From the NCBI RefSeq assembly GCF_002953935.1, contig NZ_CP026514.1, positions 434,001-498,000 on the forward strand: a DNA stretch of 64,000 bases, given 5' to 3'. This DNA comes from Arthrobacter sp. PGP41 (GTDB lineage: Bacteria; Actinomycetota; Actinomycetes; Actinomycetales; Micrococcaceae). Under the pieces are notes generated by a model. That model was not told where the DNA came from, did not search any database, and worked only from the letters and a program-made list of their open reading frames with translations. The position numbers and the translations under genes were made by a program. Shown here one piece after another: positions 60,027 through 64,000 of the stretch. The first letter of the stretch is position 1, and every line of letters starts with the position of its first letter.

Positions 60027-61496
60027 CGTGCGGCGTAAGGGTAGAGCTGCATCCCGGCCATGGCGCTGAGCCGGGTCACCCCGATGCCCTCCTGCGGGTT
60101 CAGCGCGTGGACCACCTGCCCGTTCCCCAGGTAAATGGCTACATGGTAGAAGTTCGACGGCGAGCCCCACACCAGCAGGTCCCCGCGCCGTGCCTGGGAG
60201 AGGGGTACGTGCGTGGAGGCGGAGGCGTACTGCTGTGCGGCCGTGCGCGGAAGGTTCTTTCCGGCGGCCGCGAACGCCGCCTGCACCAGGCCCGAGCAGT
60301 CAAAACCGTAGGGGCCGGTTCCGCCCCATTGGTAGTAGTAGGGCGCGCCTACCTTCCCCAGGGCCGCAGAGATGGCTGCCTCATAGGTTCCTCCGCCCAA
60401 GGGCGGGGCGGGCGCCGGAGCGGGGACTGGTGCCGGTGCCGGGGCGGGCGCCGGAGCGGGGGCGGGCGCCGGAGCGGGCGCCGGTGCTGGAACCGGTCCG
60501 GGACGCGCAGCGAGGCGGGGCGGGCGCAGGGGCTGGGGCAGCTGCGGGCGGGGGAGCCGCGGGAGCGGGGACTGCCGGCGCCGCCGGTGTTGCAGCGGCG
60601 GGCCGGTCGCCCGCCGTGGTCCGCTGCTCCCGGGCTGCCGCAGCTGCCGCCGGTTTATCGGCCGCAACCGCCAGCGCCGCCAGCCGGGCCTCTTCCCGTT
60701 GCCGGTCCAGGGCGTCCACCCGGGCCGATTCCAGTGCCACGGTGGTGTTCCGCAGCTGGGCCAGCTGGTCCACCAGGACGGTGCGCTGTGCCTTGGCGTC
60801 CGCTACGGCCTTGGCGGAGGCTGCGTTGGCTTCGTCCGCCTGGGACTTCCGGATTTCGGCAGTTCGTGCTGCCTCATCCGCGGCCTTGGTGGCCTCCCCG
60901 GCTGCCGCGGTGAGGGAACGTGTTGCCTCAGCGGCGGCGTCTGCAGCCTCAAAGGCCCGGCTCCGGCCGGCCGAGAGCGCCTGGAGGGTGGCTGCCTGCT
61001 GAAGGGTTTCGCCGCCGCCACTGGCAAACGTGCCCAGCGTGGGGTTCAGGCCGCCGTTACGGTAGAGGTCGCCGGCCAGCTGCCCCACCTGCCGGCGGGT
61101 CTTGTCCTGCCGCTCGTGCGCCGTCGCAGCCCTGGCTGAGGCCGCGGCCGCTGTGGAGCTGCGCTGCTGCAGCTCCACCAGGGCTTCGCTGTAGGCGTTG
61201 TTGGCCTGCATGGCCGCGGCAAACGCGGCCTGCCGGGACTCTGCCGCGGAGCCAAGGATCTGTTCGATCGCGGCCACCTGGTCCGCGGCAGCGGCCTCGC
61301 TGGATTTGGCGGCGGCGATGTCCTCTGCCGAGGGGACTTCCGGCGAGGCCGGCACGGAAAAGGAGGGCCGTTGCGGCGCGGACAGGGCGGCTGCGGGCGC
61401 TGCGGCAGTCCCCATCATCACGACGGCGGCACACACCACAGCGGACTTGCCAAGGGAAGTGCGCAGTGACTTGCGCAAGGAATTGTCTGAAACCAT
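60020..61496 (-). pseudogene. NlpC/P60 peptidoglycan hydrolase gene split by a frameshift
   Basis: The N-terminal frame (start 61496) encodes a signal peptide (VVCAAVVMMGTAAAPAAALS), a coiled-coil domain rich in Ala/Glu/Gln and a Pro-Ala linker, as in RipA-type hydrolases. The C-terminal frame (60020 to about 60530) continues the Pro-Ala repeats and encodes NlpC/P60 with GTYEAAISAALGKVGAPYYYQWGGTGPYGFDCSGLVQAAF (catalytic Cys) and YHVAIYLGNGQVVHAL (catalytic His). The two frames differ by one base and join near 60500-60540 in a GC-rich repeat. The gene would cut peptide stems if translated as one. Real mutation, sequencing error or phase switch cannot be told apart. Confidence 0.82.
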
Positions 61497-61706
61497 CTGC
61501 GGGAACCTCGAAGCGGTAGGGCTGGAGGTCCTGGTGGAGGCACAACAGTGCCCCTCTGATGCCCGCCAGCAGTCCGAGGTTACGTGACCTCTTGCACTTT
61601 GGCAACAAGAGCCACATCAATAACATAAAACACAACAGTGTCATTTGGCTGGACCAGCGGAACGGCGTGTCGCCCTGGCTGTACAGGACAGTCCGGCGCG
61701 GCCTGG

Positions 61707-62627
61707 CTAGGCGTGCTGATGGGCCTCGTGTTCGGAATGGCTGGCTGGTTCCAGCTGGAAGGTGCAGTGGTCCGTGTCGAAGTGCGAGCCCAGGCAGGTG
61801 ATCAGCTTGTCCAGCAGCTGGTCCGCGCCGCGGGCGTTGAGCACCCCGTCCTCCACCACCACATGCGCGGAAAAGACCGGAACACCGGATGTGATGGTCC
61901 AGATGTGGATGTCGTGCACGTCCGTGACGCCCTCGACCGACAGGATGTGCTCGCGGATCATTTGTACTTCCACCCCCTTGGGGCTGGCCTCCAGCAGAAC
62001 ATCCACCACGTCGCGGAGCAGCGACCAGGCCCGCGGCAGGATCAGCAGGGCGATCACCACGGACGCGATGGTGTCCGCGGCCTGGAAGCCGGTCACCATG
62101 ATCACCACGGCGGCAGCTATGACGGCGAAGGAACCCAGCAGGTCACCCAGCACTTCCAGGTAGGCGCCGCGCACGTTGAGGCTCTCCTGGTGGGCGCCGC
62201 GCAGGATCAGGAGCGACACCACGTTCGCTGCCGCGCCAAGGACGGCGGCGAACAGCATGATGTTGGTCTGCACTTCCGGCGCCGCACCGATCCGGCGCAC
62301 CGCTTCGGTGAAGATGACCACGGAGATCACCACCAGGATCAATGCGTTGGCCAGCGCGGCAAGCACCTCTGCGCGCTGGTAGCCATAGGTTCTCTGGTCG
62401 CTGGCAGGCCGTCCCGCTATCCACGCGGCCAGCAGGGCAATGGTCACCCCCGCGGCGTCGGAGAGCATATGGCCTGCATCTGCCAGCAGGGACAACGATC
62501 CGGAAAGGACGGCGCCCACCACCTGGACCAGGACCACGGTAAGCGTGATCACCAGGACGGCCACCAGCCGTTTCCGGTGCCGGCCGGTCGCGGTGATTCC
62601 GTGGGTATGGCTGTGGTCGTGTCCCAT
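61707..62627 (-). CDS. Cation diffusion facilitator family transporter
   Basis: The ATG at 62627 gives 306 residues with a His-rich N-terminus (MGHDHSHTHG), six membrane helices and a cytoplasmic C-terminal domain (VEVQMIREHILSVEGVTDVHDIHIWTITSGVPVFSAHVVV). The metal site in helix 2 is His53/Asp57 (DAGHMLSD). In helix 5 the expected His is Glu158 (YLEVLGD), with Asp162 kept. It probably exports Zn2+ or a related divalent cation in exchange for protons. It lies ten bases after the metallopeptidase gene on the same strand. Confidence 0.9.
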   Translation of the reverse strand: MGHDHSHTHGITATGRHRKRLVAVLVITLTVVLVQVVGAVLSGSLSLLADAGHMLSDAAGVTIALLAAWIAGRPASDQRTYGYQRAEVLAALANALILVVISVVIFTEAVRRIGAAPEVQTNIMLFAAVLGAAANVVSLLILRGAHQESLNVRGAYLEVLGDLLGSFAVIAAAVVIMVTGFQAADTIASVVIALLILPRAWSLLRDVVDVLLEASPKGVEVQMIREHILSVEGVTDVHDIHIWTITSGVPVFSAHVVVEDGVLNARGADQLLDKLITCLGSHFDTDHCTFQLEPASHSEHEAHQHA

Positions 62628-62637
62628 GCCTACAAGG

Positions 62638-63066
62638 CTAGCCCCAGCCGAGCTCGTGCAGCCTGTGGTCATCTATCCCGAAGTGGTGGGCGATTTCGTG
62701 CACCACTGTCACCGCAACTTCGTGGATGACGTCCTCACGTGAGGAGCAGATTTCCAGGATGGGTTCGCGGTAGATGGTGATCCTGTCCGGCAGCGAGCCG
62801 GCGTCCCACCAGGAATCACGTTCAGTCAGGGGCACGCCCTCGTAAAGCCCCAGCAGGACCGTATCCGGGTCCTCTCCGGGTTTTGGCACGTAGTCGTCCT
62901 CGATGAAGACCGCCACGTTGTCCATGGCACCGGCCAGTTTTTCCGGGATGCTGTCCAGGGCGTCCTGGACGGCGGCCTCGAACTCGTCCTCGGGCATGGT
63001 GAAGCGAAGGGGCTCGCTGGGGCCTTCAGGAACGGTCGGCAGTCCCGGCGGCAGGCTGGCTGGCAT
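62638..63066 (-). CDS. Zincin-like metallopeptidase family protein
   Basis: The 142-residue protein has the family segment MPEDEFEAAVQDALDSIPEKLAGAMDNVAVFIEDD and the zinc-binding VTVVHEIAHHFGIDDHRLHELGW (HExxH with a downstream Asp). It belongs to the small metallopeptidase family (DUF1025/MMP1-like) seen across actinobacteria. The substrate is unknown. It lies between the EamA transporter and the CDF gene, closely spaced, so the three may be one transcript. Confidence 0.88.
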   Translation of the reverse strand: MPASLPPGLPTVPEGPSEPLRFTMPEDEFEAAVQDALDSIPEKLAGAMDNVAVFIEDDYVPKPGEDPDTVLLGLYEGVPLTERDSWWDAGSLPDRITIYREPILEICSSREDVIHEVAVTVVHEIAHHFGIDDHRLHELGWG

Positions 63067-63075
63067 ACCTGGATT

Positions 63076-63996
63076 CTAGCGGGAAGCGGACGGCCCGGCC
63101 CCGCGCGCAGCCTTGCTCCTGCGCCGGGTCAGCCCCACGCCAACCAGGCACACCAGTCCGCCAGCCAGGCCCAAGGCGCCGGGAATTTCACCGAGCAGCA
63201 GCCAGGAGATCAGGATGGTGGTTCCGGGCACCAGGTACGTGGTGGCGGCCAGCTTCCCCGCATCCACCAGTGAGAGCGCGTAGGCCCAGGTGGTGAAGGC
63301 GATCGCTGTTGGAAAGACGCCAAGGTAGGCGAGGCCCCAGGTTGCCTGCGGCGGCGCGGCCTGGACCTCGGCCATGAGCTGGCCGGCAAAGGGCAGGCAG
63401 CACGCCGCGCCCACAAGTATCCCGAACCACGTGGCCTGCGCGGCGGGAAACTTCCGCAGCACCGGCTTCTGGATGATGACGCTGACTGCGGCGAGCACGG
63501 CGGCAAGGAGGCATAGCAGCACCCCTGCCACGTCCGCCGTCGTGCGTTCCCCTGGCGTGGAAGCCTGGCCGGACCCGAAGGCGATCAACGCCACCCCGGC
63601 GAAGGCAACCAGGCTCCCGATGATCAGCCACCGCGGAAAGCCCTCCTTGAGGAAGACGCCGGCCATGATGGCCACAAGGATGGGGTTGACATTGATCAGC
63701 AAGGCACTGGTGCCGGCGTCAAGCACGTGCTCTGCGGCGTTCAGCGCCACGTTGTACCCGCCGAACCACATCACTCCGTAGGCGAGGATGGGCCACCATT
63801 CCCGTCCCCGCGGCAGCAGCCTGCTCTTCAGCAGTTGGGGGAGGACCAGCAGGGCCAGGACGACGGCGGCAATCGCCAACCGGCCGAGCGTCAGGGGGCC
63901 GGGGGAAAAGTGCGGGCCTATCGCCCGGATACCCACAAAGGCCGATGCCCAAAGGACCACGGTCACCACCATGGCGGCCACTCCGAGCGCCTTCAC
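63076..63996 (-). CDS. DMT superfamily transporter (EamA domain), possibly incomplete at the window edge
   Basis: The 306-residue reading starts at a GTG at 63996, four bases from the edge, so the true start may lie outside. Two EamA repeats are visible: VAAMVVTVVLWASAFVGIRAIGP with GGYNVALNAAEHVLDAGTSALLINVNPILVAIMAGVFLKE, and AVLAAVSVIIQKPVLRKF with LVDAGKLAATTYLVPGTTILISWLLLGEIPGALGLAGGLVCLVGVGL. Ten helices are expected. Members export metabolites or amino acids; the substrate is unknown. Confidence 0.87.
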   Translation of the reverse strand: MKALGVAAMVVTVVLWASAFVGIRAIGPHFSPGPLTLGRLAIAAVVLALLVLPQLLKSRLLPRGREWWPILAYGVMWFGGYNVALNAAEHVLDAGTSALLINVNPILVAIMAGVFLKEGFPRWLIIGSLVAFAGVALIAFGSGQASTPGERTTADVAGVLLCLLAAVLAAVSVIIQKPVLRKFPAAQATWFGILVGAACCLPFAGQLMAEVQAAPPQATWGLAYLGVFPTAIAFTTWAYALSLVDAGKLAATTYLVPGTTILISWLLLGEIPGALGLAGGLVCLVGVGLTRRRSKAARGAGPSASR

Positions 63997-64000
63997 CCGG

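Noticed and set aside
61497..61706. Possible c-di-AMP (ydaO-type) riboswitch before the NlpC/P60 gene
   Set aside because: Such switches often precede wall hydrolase genes in actinobacteria, but the conserved core was not found; only a repeated CACAACAGTG 10-mer is present.
1..64000. CRISPR arrays, tRNA or rRNA genes, insertion sequences, integrases
   Set aside because: No regularly spaced repeats, cloverleaf genes, transposase or integrase motifs were seen on either strand; Holin-X here is an envelope family and not a phage sign.

Overview
The window is 64 kb of high-GC chromosomal DNA from an actinobacterium, most likely a member of the Micrococcaceae close to Arthrobacter or Pseudarthrobacter. 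The evidence is strong G/C bias at third codon positions, dense packing with many ATGA and GTGA stop/start overlaps, and a typical actinobacterial gene set: Holin-X and DUF3618 envelope proteins, CsbD, a SigB/SigF-type sigma factor, hutU-hutH behind an IclR regulator, and tctCBA behind a CitA/CitB-type two-component system. I see no rRNA, tRNA, CRISPR array, insertion sequence or prophage. The genus is an inference from gene content.

Layout. 1-7.1 kb: the tail of pxpA, a DUF445 protein, a glycerophosphodiesterase, a DoxX-like protein with azlCD, small hypothetical proteins, a TetR regulator, a thiamine-binding-like protein and an O-methyltransferase. 7.2-11.0 kb: a tight unit of a Dps-like ferritin, an acyl-CoA dehydrogenase homologue, a PIG-L deacetylase fused to a NodS-like methyltransferase, and a GT2 glycosyltransferase, closed by a strong terminator. 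11-16.3 kb: envelope and stress genes (CsbD, YihY, DUF3618, Holin-X, two membrane/coiled-coil proteins). 16.3-18.5 kb: an epimerase divergent from a sigma factor.

18.6-29.5 kb: the most striking region, a co-directional, mostly overlapping cluster that encodes a complete-looking glycero-manno-heptose nucleotide pathway (gmhB, gmhA, two different bifunctional hldE genes) with three glycosyltransferases (one of the GT9 heptosyltransferase type), a short-chain dehydrogenase and an aldehyde dehydrogenase. hldD is absent. In an organism with no LPS this points to a heptosylated wall polymer, glycolipid or secreted metabolite. A spermidine-synthase-like gene follows.

29.5-34.7 kb: a LysR regulator divergent from an MHS transporter plus a 3-hydroxybutyrate-dehydrogenase-like gene, then an HxlR regulator divergent from an NmrA-type reductase. 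35-39.4 kb: IclR-hutU-hutH for histidine breakdown; hutG lies apart at 47.2-48.1 kb and hutI is not in the window. 40.2-40.9 kb: a deletion scar that removed the facing 5' halves of a divergent TetR/oxidoreductase pair. 41-47 kb: a universal stress protein, tctABC for tricarboxylate uptake, and its divergent sensor kinase and response regulator. 48-52.5 kb: a Na+/H+ antiporter, a purine permease, CopC and a small flavoprotein. 52.9-60 kb: a tandem universal stress protein with a rifampicin-phosphotransferase-like enzyme, then a LolA-like protein with an ABC exporter. 60-64 kb: an NlpC/P60 hydrolase gene broken by a frameshift in its Pro-Ala linker, a cation diffusion facilitator, a zincin-like metallopeptidase and an EamA transporter that may run off the edge.

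Two non-coding themes recur. Long, nearly perfect palindromes sit at gene ends (118-184, 29516-29565, 34698-34772, 35881-35942, 59989-60026), two of them containing the stop codons of flanking genes. A short element TAAG-N4-(C/A)TTA lies 55-67 nt upstream of the dps-like operon, the envelope-stress operon and the sigma factor.
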